Origin: Verrucomicrobiota bacterium
GTDB lineage: Bacteria; Verrucomicrobiota; Verrucomicrobiia; Verrucomicrobiales; DEV007
Direction: 5' to 3'
Length of the DNA stretch: 64,000 nucleotides
NCBI GenBank assembly: GCA_963205275.1
Contig: CAUJIH010000042.1
Coordinates: 17,176 to 81,175 of the forward strand
Shown here piece after piece: positions 1-7,214 of the stretch. How positions within the stretch are numbered: the stretch's first letter is position 1; the number at the start of each line of letters is the position of its first letter. The translations under genes were made by a program, and so were the position numbers. A model generated the notes under the pieces. That model saw nothing but the letters and a program-made list of their open reading frames with translations, was not told the DNA's origin and did no database searches.

Positions 1-780
1 GAAACGAAAACGGGGGGGAATACCGATATCGTCGGGGCTCGTCCGCTGGGAATTTTCGGCGATTCCGTGACGACCGACCACATTTCACCTGCTGGATCAA
101 TCAAGCCCACCTCCCCGGCGGGACGTTACCTGCTGGAGAATGGAGTGGAGCGGGCGGCATTCAACTCCTACGGCTCGCGACGCGGAAATGACCGCGTGAT
201 GACGCGAGGAACTTTCGCCAACGTGCGCATTAAGAACCTGATGTGTCCCGGTATCGAAGGTGGCTACACCCAATACTTTGGCTCCAGAGATCTTCCGGCT
301 CCCGATCAGGAGATTACCCCACTCGGCAAAGCGAAACCTGCGTTCATTTACGATGCTGCCATGGCCTATCAGGCGGACGGTGCGAATCTGATCGTGATCG
401 CAGGAGTCGATTACGGCATGGGCTCTTCACGTGACTGGGCTGCGAAAGGCACTCGCCTGCTCGGAGTCCAGGCCGTCGTGACCAAGTCCTATGAGCGCAT
501 TCACCGTTCCAATCTGATCGGAATGGGCGTCCTGCCTCTGGTCTTCGCCGATCCGTCTGACTATGAGAAGGTGAAAGATCAGCTCGATGCCACCTTTGAC
601 ATCACAGGAATCGCCGGAGAGTTGAAACCGATGCAGTCTGCGTCACTAGTGGTCCACAAGAGCGACGGAAGCTCGCTATCCATCCCGCTGAAGGTTCGAC
701 TCGATACTCCGGCAGAGGTAGACTACTACAATGCGGGGGGCATCCTGCCCTACGTGCTAAATCACCTGATCTCGGAGTAA
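1..780 (+). CDS. acnA: Aconitate hydratase, C-terminal part (5' end outside window)
   Basis: The reading frame is open from base 1, so this is the 3' part (259 residues) of a longer gene. It would catalyse citrate to isocitrate isomerisation in the TCA cycle. The visible part is the swivel domain of the AcnA/IRP family: [13 protein letters not shown] at about residues 20-32, [12 protein letters not shown] at about 57-68, and [10 protein letters not shown] at about 141-150, where the Ser-Arg pair contributes to the substrate site. A GTG at 67 lies inside the conserved [12 protein letters not shown] motif and is not a start. AcnA proteins are usually near 900 residues, so roughly 640 residues lie upstream. 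Family assignment is firm; the Fe-S cysteines are not in view. Confidence 0.95.
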   Translation, partial: ETKTGGNTDIVGARPLGIFGDSVTTDHISPAGSIKPTSPAGRYLLENGVERAAFNSYGSRRGNDRVMTRGTFANVRIKNLMCPGIEGGYTQYFGSRDLPAPDQEITPLGKAKPAFIYDAAMAYQADGANLIVIAGVDYGMGSSRDWAAKGTRLLGVQAVVTKSYERIHRSNLIGMGVLPLVFADPSDYEKVKDQLDATFDITGIAGELKPMQSASLVVHKSDGSSLSIPLKVRLDTPAEVDYYNAGGILPYVLNHLISE

Positions 781-833
781 TCCCCCCCCTTCGCTTCGTG
801 CGATGAGGTAAGGGCATTATCATTCCGTCCTTC

Positions 834-857
834 TCCGGTTCGACTCTCAATGAACCG
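834..857 (+). terminator. Possible hairpin after aconitase gene
   Basis: CCGGTTC and GAACCGG form a 7-bp stem with a 10-base loop about 55 bases after the acnA stop. No uridine run follows directly (a T6 run appears about 20 bases further on), so this is a weak terminator candidate. Confidence 0.3.
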
Positions 858-990
858 GGGATTCGCTGTGATGTGATTTTTTAGCGAGGAAGTCAGCTGC
901 GATAAAAGAGTCAGGATATGCGTATCCTTTTGACCTTGACCTGATTTTTAGGCAATCGTTCCTTATCAAAACGAACTTATCCTGATCTTC

Positions 991-2487
991 ATGATTCGAA
1001 CTGCAATCCTCGCTGCTGGCACTGCATTACTCTGTCATTTTTCGATTCTAGCCGCCGATGATCGGCCGAATCTGATCTGGATCATGGCAGATGATCTGGG
1101 TTATGGAGAGATCGGTTGCTTCGGGCAAAAGGTGATCCAAACTCCACGCATCGACGAGATGGCTCGCGAGGGTCTCCGATTGACTCATTTTTACGCCGGC
1201 GCGACTGTCTGCGCTCCTTCGCGATCCGTCCTGATGACGGGCCTCCATCATGGACACACCCGCGTCCGCGGAAACTCCGGGCCGACGAATCCCGAAGCGC
1301 AAATGCTGCACTCAGGTGATACCACCATCGCCGATGTGCTGCACGAGGTCGGCTATCGCACCGCCTTGTGCGGAAAGTGGGGACTGGGAGACTTCGGAGT
1401 CGCCGAACCTGGCCTGCCTTGGAAGCACGGATTCGATCTGTTTTTCGGCTATCTTAATCAGCGTCATGCACACAATCACTTCACTGATCATCTCTGGCGT
1501 AATGATCAGCGAGTCGCATTGCCGAATGTGGTGGTTCCCGTGGGAGGAGACGATGCAGGCTATGCCCCTGATCCGAAGGTATTCGCCGACGATCTAATGG
1601 CACAAGAGAGTCTGAAATTCGTCGAAGATAATCGTGATCGTCCTTTTTTCCTCTATTGGAGTCCCGTGATTCCTCACGCCAACAACGAGCGAGCGAAAGA
1701 ACTCGGCGACGGTGCGAACGTTCCCGACTACGGCCCCTACGCTGATAAAGACTGGCCGAATCCAGACAAGGGACATGCGGCGATGGTCACTCGCCTAGAT
1801 GGCTACGTCGGGCAAATGCTCGATCTACTGAATCGACTCGATCTGGCGAAGAAGACCCTCGTCATTTTCACCAGCGACAACGGTCCTCACAATGAGAGTC
1901 GTCACAACCTAGAACGCTTTCAGCCGAGTGGTCCGTACAGCGGAATCAAGCGGAGCCTGACCGATGGCGGCATTCGCGTCCCCTTTGTCGCGTGGTGGCC
2001 GGGAGTAATCAAACCGAACACATCCAGCGACTATGTGGGAGGATTCGTCGATTGGTTTCCCACCGCCGCCGAACTGGCGAAAGCGAAAGTGCCAGATAAT
2101 CTCGACGGAATCAGTCTCGTGCCCGTGCTCACGGGACGCGAGAGCGAGCAGAAGAAGCACGAATTCCTCTATTGGGAGTTTCACGAGGGAAGTGGATTCA
2201 AGCAGGCGGCACTGTATGACGGTCGCTGGAAGGGAATCCGCCAGGGAGGTCCGAACGCACCGCTCCGACTTTACGACCAGCAAAACGACGTCGCAGAGCA
2301 GACGAATGTCGCGAACGATCATCCAGACATCGTGGCGAAAATCGACTCCTATCTAAAAACTGCTCGTACCGATAATCCAGACTGGAAACCCGTGTGGAAT
2401 TCGGGCCAAGGAAAAGGAAAGGGTGGAAAACGTCCAGCGGGAAAAGGGCAGAAGGCGAAGGTTCAGTCGCCTGCTCCTAACAGGTAG
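991..2487 (+). CDS. Secreted sulfatase (arylsulfatase family)
   Basis: A 498-residue formylglycine-dependent sulfatase that would hydrolyse sulfate esters. A signal peptide occupies residues 1-22. The metal-binding start of the fold, PNLIWIMADDLGYGE, follows at about 26-40. The CAPSR motif at residues 74-78 is the C-x-P-S-R site whose Cys74 is converted to formylglycine. A second metal site, FTSDNGPH, is at about 294-301. The last 30 residues are rich in Gly and Lys and look like a disordered tail. ATG start at 991. No sulfatase-maturing enzyme is in the window. The substrate cannot be read from sequence; polysaccharide sulfate is likely given the other secreted hydrolases here. Confidence 0.92.
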   Translation: MIRTAILAAGTALLCHFSILAADDRPNLIWIMADDLGYGEIGCFGQKVIQTPRIDEMAREGLRLTHFYAGATVCAPSRSVLMTGLHHGHTRVRGNSGPTNPEAQMLHSGDTTIADVLHEVGYRTALCGKWGLGDFGVAEPGLPWKHGFDLFFGYLNQRHAHNHFTDHLWRNDQRVALPNVVVPVGGDDAGYAPDPKVFADDLMAQESLKFVEDNRDRPFFLYWSPVIPHANNERAKELGDGANVPDYGPYADKDWPNPDKGHAAMVTRLDGYVGQMLDLLNRLDLAKKTLVIFTSDNGPHNESRHNLERFQPSGPYSGIKRSLTDGGIRVPFVAWWPGVIKPNTSSDYVGGFVDWFPTAAELAKAKVPDNLDGISLVPVLTGRESEQKKHEFLYWEFHEGSGFKQAALYDGRWKGIRQGGPNAPLRLYDQQNDVAEQTNVANDHPDIVAKIDSYLKTARTDNPDWKPVWNSGQGKGKGGKRPAGKGQKAKVQSPAPNR

Positions 2488-2574
2488 TGAGCCGAGATTC
2501 GCGAAGCTCAGTCAGTTCAAAATTCTTCTCCGAAAGGGGAAAACCTGCAAGTTGATCGCTCGGTGCATCTTGAT

Positions 2575-2603
2575 TTTTAAGGTACAGGCTATTTTTGATT
2601 TAG
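2575..2603 (+). repeat. Short dispersed repeat B, copy 1
   Basis: TTTTTAAGGTACAGGCTATT followed by a T-rich stretch ending in ATTTAG. The same pattern (TTTTAAGGGACAGGCTA, then a T-rich tract and TTTAG) recurs at 2910 and 44746, with weaker copies at 3479 and 63041. All copies are intergenic. Function unknown. Confidence 0.6.
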
Positions 2604-2699
2604 AGTGTTGAATGCCGAAGAGCCTGCCTAGTGAAGGAGTTACCCGCTATCGCCGTAGCCGAGCGAATGACACTCGAGCTGGAAGCTCTCAGCACTCTG

Positions 2700-2809
2700 C
2701 ACAGGCAGGAAGCCTGTGGCAGCCATCCCTGGGACCGCTGACGTCCTCGTCGGCAGCCTACACTACAGCTGGCGTCAGCCAGGAAAGTATTTCGAATGCT
2801 CTTGGATGG
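2700..2809 (+). repeat. Dispersed structured repeat A, copy 1 (87-bp core 2723-2809)
   Basis: The core starts with CCATCC and ends with GGATGG. It contains hairpin GCTGACG-TCCT-CGTCGGC (2737-2754) and hairpin CTGGC-GTCA-GCCAG (2769-2782). A third hairpin, CACAGGC/GCCTGTG (2700-2718), precedes it. Copies are at 63093-63199 (same 87-bp core length) and 44672-44746 (3' end truncated). Hand alignment of the two full cores gives about 72 of 87 identical positions. This resembles REP or mosaic-type intergenic elements; no transposase or coding capacity is visible. Confidence 0.85.
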
Positions 2810-2862
2810 TGAATAGACGCAAAGGGGAAAGGACTACCGGCTGTCGCCGCAATGGCGCAAAG

Positions 2863-2887
2863 GCCAACGAGGACATTGGCGGCCCCA
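2863..2887 (-). repeat. Decayed inverted fragment of repeat A
   Basis: Read on the minus strand this matches the 25-base core of repeat A (2730-2754) at 20 of 25 positions. All five differences are transitions, which looks like sequence decay of an inverted copy. Together with 2730-2754 it could form a long imperfect hairpin. Confidence 0.55.
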
Positions 2888-2909
2888 GACTGGACTGGTG
2901 AAAGAGTGC

Positions 2910-2940
2910 TTTTTAAGGGACATGCTAGTTTTTATTTAGC
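2910..2940 (+). repeat. Short dispersed repeat B, copy 2
   Basis: TTTTTAAGGGACATGCTAG followed by a T-rich tract and ATTTAGC. It lies about 100 bases before hicB and is in the same orientation as copy 1 at 2575. Confidence 0.6.
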
Positions 2941-3041
2941 TTTAACTCAGTTGAGGAGTGTAACCCCGGTCGCGGGTACCAGGCCAGTAGCCGTTCGGGG
3001 AAAGAGATTGCTTTCCGTGGAATTGAAGACAAGATTTGACC

Positions 3042-3257
3042 ATGCGAGAGATTCGAGAATTCAGCGTCGTGATTGAGCAGGATGCCGACGGATATTTTGT
3101 CGCATCTGTTCCAGAGTTACGTGGATGCCACACGCAGGCTAAATCGCTGGATACGCTGATGAAACGTATCCGTGAAGCGATTGAATTATGCTTGGAAGAT
3201 CAAGAAGACACCTTCGTTCCATCCAACTTCATCGGGGTGCAGCGTATTCGCGTTTGA
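3042..3257 (+). CDS. hicB: HicB family antitoxin
   Basis: 71 residues with the HicB partial RNase-H-like fold: FSVVIEQDADGYFVASVPEL then RGCHTQAKS (about residues 7-35), the usual E-x-D-G-x-Y/F-V-A-x-V-P-x-L-x-G-C pattern, followed by a helix. The antitoxin would bind and block HicA and repress its own promoter. I chose the ATG at 3042 over a TTG two codons earlier. hicA follows after 2 bases, so the two are co-translated. The order is hicB then hicA. This antitoxin is at the short end of the family and has no clear C-terminal DNA-binding domain, so self-regulation is uncertain. Confidence 0.88.
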   Translation: MREIREFSVVIEQDADGYFVASVPELRGCHTQAKSLDTLMKRIREAIELCLEDQEDTFVPSNFIGVQRIRV

Positions 3258-3259
3258 CG

Positions 3260-3481
3260 ATGGCACGCTTACCTCGGCTCAAAGGCAACGAATTAATTCG
3301 TATCCTGAAAGGTCATGGATTCGAGGTCGTGCGCATCAGAGGCAGTCATTATTCAATGCGACATTTTGACGGAAGATATACTGTCGTCCCTGTTCATGCG
3401 GGAGAGACGATTGGCTCCGGATTGCTTCTCAAGATACTTAAGGACGTTGAATTATCCAAAGACGATCTTGAAGGATTGTAA
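3260..3481 (+). CDS. hicA: HicA family mRNA interferase toxin
   Basis: 73 residues, the usual HicA size. The dsRBD-like fold is visible: LKGNELIRILKGHGFEVVRIRGSH-type start (about residues 7-30), catalytic His in GSHYSMRH (about 28-35), and the V-P-V-H-A-G turn followed by a C-terminal helix ending LSKDDLEGL. It would cleave mRNA independently of ribosomes when free of HicB. The ATG is at 3260, two bases after the hicB stop. The stop codon runs into a weak repeat B copy. The pair sits in a gap bounded by dispersed repeats, which fits a mobile or recently rearranged site. Confidence 0.9.
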   Translation: MARLPRLKGNELIRILKGHGFEVVRIRGSHYSMRHFDGRYTVVPVHAGETIGSGLLLKILKDVELSKDDLEGL

Positions 3482-3506
3482 GGGACAGGGTCTTTATTAT
3501 TATCGA
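3479..3506 (+). repeat. Possible repeat B, copy 3 (degenerate)
   Basis: TAAGGGACAGGGTCTTTATT at the hicA stop codon resembles the repeat B start AAGGGACAGGCTA plus T-rich tract. If real, hicBA lies between two B copies in direct orientation. Confidence 0.35.
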
Positions 3507-3716
3507 ACTGAGCAGAGCTACGTGGGCACCATCCGCCGCTTCATTCAGTTTCATCAGAAGCAGCATCCTCCGCGCCTCTGCGAGGAATTCATCTCCTTAG
3601 CCACAATCTAGGCTCGTTCACCGCCTGTCGCAGCCCCGTTCCTTCCAACCATCCAGCAAACTTCGCCCCTTCTGTTGGCAGGCGAGGAAATTGCGCTATA
3701 TTCCGCCCCCCCACTC

Positions 3717-5693
3717 ATGCTCGCAGTTGACCGAGTCAGCGTCGCCTATGGATCGCGCACCCTCTTCCGAGACCTCTCCTTCACGGTTCGCCCGAAGGAG
3801 AGATGGTCTCTTGCTGGCCCGAACGGAGCTGGAAAATCGACCCTGATGAAGATCATCGCCGGGATCGAACAGACCGATACCGGTGGCATTATTAAGGCGA
3901 AGCAGACGACGGTCGGCTACCTGCCTCAGGAGGGTGTTCTCCACACAGGTGCCAGCGTCATCGAAGAAGCAGCGAAAGCCTTCGACGACGTAATACAGCT
4001 TCAGAATGAGTTAAAAGAAGTTGAAGCAGAACTGGAAACCACCAACCCCACCGATCCTGCCTACGGCGACCTGCTGGAGGTATTCGGCGACCTTCAGCTT
4101 CGGTTAGAGCATCGTGACGTCGATAAAATGCGCCCTCGCATTGCCACGGTTCTGAACGGACTCGGCTTTTCCAAGTCCGATTTCGAACGACGGACGGAGG
4201 AATTCAGTGGCGGCTGGCAAATGCGCATCGCCATGGCTAAACTCCTGCTCCAGGAACCATCCGTCCTGCTGCTCGACGAGCCGACGAACCACTTGGACAT
4301 CGAGACCGTGCAATGGCTGGAGCAGTGGCTGCGTCAGTATGGAGGTGCTATCCTGCTGATCTCGCACGACCGCAGTATGCTGGATAATCTGACCAATCGC
4401 ACCTTGGCCTTTGAAAACGGTGGGGTGCAGCAGTATTCAGGAAATTACTCCTTCTACCTCGCCGAACGAGTCGCTCGTCGCGAGCAGGCGGAACGAGCGC
4501 TTCGCAATCAGACGCGTGAGATTGAGAAAGCGGAAAAGTTGATTAATCGCTTCCGAGCCAAGGCATCTAAGGCTCGCATGGTCCAGTCACGGATCAAACA
4601 GTTGGAAAAGATCGAGCGTATCGAGCTAGAACAAGATGCAGCGTCGATGGACTTTCACTTTCCCCAGCCTGAGCGCAGCGGCCAGACGGTGATGAAGCTG
4701 GAGAAAGTGAATAAGCAATACGGAGAAAAGCGTGTCATTAGCGACTTCGACTTCACCATCGAGAGAGGTGACAAAATCGCCATCGTCGGAGTGAATGGTG
4801 CAGGAAAATCCACTTTTTCCCGACTCATCGCTCGCATTGAAGAGCCGACGTCAGGAACGATCTCGGTCGGTCTGAAGGTAGGGATCGCCTACTTCTCTCA
4901 GACTCATGCGGACGAACTGGATCCGGCGAAGACTGTCCTAGGAACGATGGAGGGGAACGTCACCGCAGCAGCAGCCGGGAATCTGCGAACCCTGCTGGGA
5001 GCTTTCCTATTCCGCGGGGACGATGTGTTCAAGTCCGTCAGTGTCTTGTCAGGAGGAGAGCGCGGACGACTAGCCCTAGCTCGGATGCTGCTCCTCCCCG
5101 CGAACTTTCTGATTCTCGACGAGCCGACGAACCACCTCGATCTCCAGTCACAAGAGGTTCTCCAGAAGGCTCTCCTCGAATACACGGGCACCTATGCCAT
5201 CGTCTCGCACAACCGCTCCTTTCTCGACCCCATCGTAACGAAAGTGCTCGAATTCATTCCCGGCGAAAAGCCGAAGCTCTACTACGGGAACGTCAGCGAT
5301 TATCTGGAGAAGAAAAAAGCCGACCTCGCCCTAGAGGCGGAACGACAGGCGGCGAGTTCCCCCGGTGCGAGCAGGCGAGACGAGGACGATTCTTCGAACG
5401 GCGGCAATCGAAAAGAACAAAGACGGCTGGAGGCGAAAGCTCGCGAAGAGCGTGCCGCGAAGTTGAAGCCGCTGCGTAAGGAGTTCGATACCGTCGAGTC
5501 GGAAATCAGCCGTCTGGAGGAGGAAAAAGCCGTGCTGGATGGTAAATTGGTCGATCCCGAATTTTTCAAAAACGGATCGGATGCCTCCGAGGCGATGAAG
5601 CGTTATTCAGAGATCGAAGCTCTGTTGGAGAGTCGGATTGTCAGATGGAGTGATCTGGGAGATAAGATCAAAGCTCTCGCAGGGGCTGAGTAA
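3717..5693 (+). CDS. ABC-F family ATP-binding protein (Uup/EttA type)
   Basis: 658 residues, two ABC domains in tandem with no membrane segments, so a soluble ABC-F protein acting on ribosomes. Domain 1 has Walker A GPNGAGKST (about residue 36), signature SGGWQM and Walker B LLLDEPTNHLD. A basic coiled linker (about 245-290) is the P-site tRNA interaction motif region. Domain 2 has GVNGAGKST, LSGGERGR and LILDEPTNHLD. The last 110 residues are charged and predicted coiled coil, as in Uup-like members. I use the ATG at 3717 because the family begins close to the first strand (MLAVDRVSV); a TTG at 3675 would add 14 unrelated residues. pth follows after 15 bases. Confidence 0.9.
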   Translation: MLAVDRVSVAYGSRTLFRDLSFTVRPKERWSLAGPNGAGKSTLMKIIAGIEQTDTGGIIKAKQTTVGYLPQEGVLHTGASVIEEAAKAFDDVIQLQNELKEVEAELETTNPTDPAYGDLLEVFGDLQLRLEHRDVDKMRPRIATVLNGLGFSKSDFERRTEEFSGGWQMRIAMAKLLLQEPSVLLLDEPTNHLDIETVQWLEQWLRQYGGAILLISHDRSMLDNLTNRTLAFENGGVQQYSGNYSFYLAERVARREQAERALRNQTREIEKAEKLINRFRAKASKARMVQSRIKQLEKIERIELEQDAASMDFHFPQPERSGQTVMKLEKVNKQYGEKRVISDFDFTIERGDKIAIVGVNGAGKSTFSRLIARIEEPTSGTISVGLKVGIAYFSQTHADELDPAKTVLGTMEGNVTAAAAGNLRTLLGAFLFRGDDVFKSVSVLSGGERGRLALARMLLLPANFLILDEPTNHLDLQSQEVLQKALLEYTGTYAIVSHNRSFLDPIVTKVLEFIPGEKPKLYYGNVSDYLEKKKADLALEAERQAASSPGASRRDEDDSSNGGNRKEQRRLEAKAREERAAKLKPLRKEFDTVESEISRLEEEKAVLDGKLVDPEFFKNGSDASEAMKRYSEIEALLESRIVRWSDLGDKIKALAGAE

Positions 5694-5708
5694 GATTCTA
5701 TACGAGGC

Positions 5709-6317
5709 ATGAAGCGCTGGCTGGAACAACTTTTTACGACTCACCCGGAACCTCCCCTCGAAGGCATCCGCTTGGTCGTCGGGCTGGGCAATCCCGGTCC
5801 GGAGTACGAGCGCACGCGGCACAATATCGGTTTCGAACTGCTCGATCATCTCGCCAAACAGCGAGAAATTCGATGGGAGAAAGAACATAAGTTTCGCTCC
5901 AAAGTGACAATTGATGAGAAGGGCATCGTCTTTGCCAAGCCGCTCACTTTTATGAATCTCAGCGGGAACGCCGTCGCCCGACTCATTCGCCACTATCAGC
6001 TGAATTTCGATTCGATCCTGATCGTCTATGACGACACATCCCTCCCGGTCGGATCGCTGCGTTTCCGAGCCAAAGGCTCATCAGGAGGACACAATGGCAT
6101 CAAATCGATCATCGCCTCTCTTGGAACAGAAGAATTCCCCCGCCTCCGAATCGGCATTGACAAACCACCTACGGATCTCTCTCTGGTGGACTATGTTCTA
6201 GGACAATTTTTGCCCGAAGAATGGATTCAGATGGAAAAAGTCCTCGAAATTGCTCAAGAAGGAGTAAATTACGCGCTTTCCGATGGACTTGAAGCGACGA
6301 TGAATCGATTTAACTAG
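5709..6317 (+). CDS. pth: Peptidyl-tRNA hydrolase
   Basis: 202 residues. The enzyme recycles peptidyl-tRNA that drops off the ribosome. Signature segments are LVVGLGNPGPEYERTRHNIG (about residues 21-40, with the catalytic His in RHNIG), KPLTFMNLSG (about 77-86), YDDTSLPVG (about 111-119, Asp of the active site) and the GSSGGHNG loop (about 126-133). It has about 15 residues before the usual start, but the ATG at 5709 fits the 15-base gap to the ABC-F gene, so the two are probably one transcript. Function is firm. Confidence 0.96.
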   Translation: MKRWLEQLFTTHPEPPLEGIRLVVGLGNPGPEYERTRHNIGFELLDHLAKQREIRWEKEHKFRSKVTIDEKGIVFAKPLTFMNLSGNAVARLIRHYQLNFDSILIVYDDTSLPVGSLRFRAKGSSGGHNGIKSIIASLGTEEFPRLRIGIDKPPTDLSLVDYVLGQFLPEEWIQMEKVLEIAQEGVNYALSDGLEATMNRFN

Positions 6318-6418
6318 TCGGAAATTTCAAAGATTTGTTGTTTAACCCACACTCATCGTTAACCTAAACCCATCGCCTATCACTCTGACCCGCATCGAAG
6401 CGGAATCCCAGCTATCTC

Positions 6419-6706
6419 ATGAAACGCAAATACGAAGGAATCTACATTCTCAAGCTCCAGGGCCAGGATGAGTCTATCGACGAAATCATCGAAAAAATCT
6501 CGAAGGAACTCGAGTCCAAAGGTGCCTCTCTCGTGCAAATTGACCGTCTCGGACGTAAAGAATTCATCAATGCAAATCACGCAAAGCAGAAACATGGATA
6601 CTATGTCCAGTATCACTTCGAAGCAGAGCCTGCCGTGATCGCTGACGTGGAAGGCCACCTGAAGCTGAGCGATCAGATCATGCTCCAGCACTATCGCCGT
6701 CTCTGA
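6419..6706 (+). CDS. rpsF: 30S ribosomal protein bS6
   Basis: 95 residues, a single-domain bS6 of the small ribosomal subunit. It begins MKRKYEGIYILKL, has the two-helix/four-strand pattern, and carries the typical IDRLGRKEF stretch (about residues 41-49) and the VEGHLKLSDQIMLQHYRRL-like end. The usual partner genes ssb and rpsR do not follow here; the next gene is a secreted protein after 148 bases. pth lies 101 bases upstream, and pth-rpsF adjacency is common in bacteria. Confidence 0.93.
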   Translation: MKRKYEGIYILKLQGQDESIDEIIEKISKELESKGASLVQIDRLGRKEFINANHAKQKHGYYVQYHFEAEPAVIADVEGHLKLSDQIMLQHYRRL

Positions 6707-6854
6707 GTTCATATTTTTTCATAATCGTCTGTGGAAAAACAGGGCTTGCTTGAACAATAACTCTCGCAGACTGTCTCTCCCCTACGGATCGCTCTGGTGA
6801 GTGATCGGCTGATCGTCATTTAAAAATCTTCATTAAAAACTCTCGATTATTCTG

Positions 6855-7115
6855 ATGAAATCCATTCTCGCGACTCTGATTCTCTCTGTTTGCGCTCTGA
6901 CCGTCGTTTCCACCGTTTCCGCAAAGGATCCTGCGAAAAACGACGCAGTGAAGAGCTACCCACTGAAGAAATGTATCGTTTCAGGTGAAGAACTCGGCTC
7001 TATGGGCAAGGAAGTCACTCTGGTCCAAGAGGGACAGGAAGTGAAATTCTGCTGCAAATCCTGCATCAAGAAATTCAAAGCCGATCCTGCAAAGTATCTC
7101 GCCAAGCTGCGCTAA
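6855..7115 (+). CDS. Small secreted YHS/TRASH-like protein
   Basis: 86 residues. A signal peptide covers about residues 1-23 (cleavage after VSA). The mature part has a Cys at about 38 in KKCIVSGEEL, then FCCKSCIKKFKADPAKYLAKL near the C-terminus. The pattern Cys-x(~29)-Cys-Cys-x-x-Cys followed by F-x-x-x-P-x-K-Y resembles YHS/TRASH metal-binding modules found in periplasmic copper or heme-associated proteins of PVC bacteria. Metal binding is inference. The gene stands alone and ends at a strong terminator. Confidence 0.7.
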   Translation: MKSILATLILSVCALTVVSTVSAKDPAKNDAVKSYPLKKCIVSGEELGSMGKEVTLVQEGQEVKFCCKSCIKKFKADPAKYLAKLR

Positions 7116-7144
7116 GCCCTGACAATTCTCTGAATTTTCCAACA

Positions 7145-7184
7145 GCCTCCGAAGTCCTCGATTCAGGATTTCGGAGGCTTTTTT
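7145..7184 (+). terminator. Rho-independent terminator
   Basis: GCCTCCGAAGTCCT pairs with AGGATTTCGGAGGC (14 bp, one G-T pair), loop CGATTC, then TTTTTT. It follows the YHS-like gene by about 30 bases and separates it from the convergent spmAB gene. Confidence 0.93.
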
Positions 7185-7214
7185 GTGCGGAAAAAACGGG
7201 CTGCAACGTCTTGA

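Larger units (their letters stand above)
2488..3041. other. Repeat-rich intergenic region, no gene
   Basis: 554 bases between the sulfatase and hicB. It contains repeat B copies 1 and 2, the first full repeat A element, and a decayed inverted repeat A fragment. Short open frames here run through the repeats and have no recognisable protein features, so no gene is called. Confidence 0.7.

Noticed and set aside
2612..3076. Several open frames through the repeat region
   Set aside because: They translate repeat A and its inverted copy in different frames; shared short peptides come from repeat DNA, not a gene.
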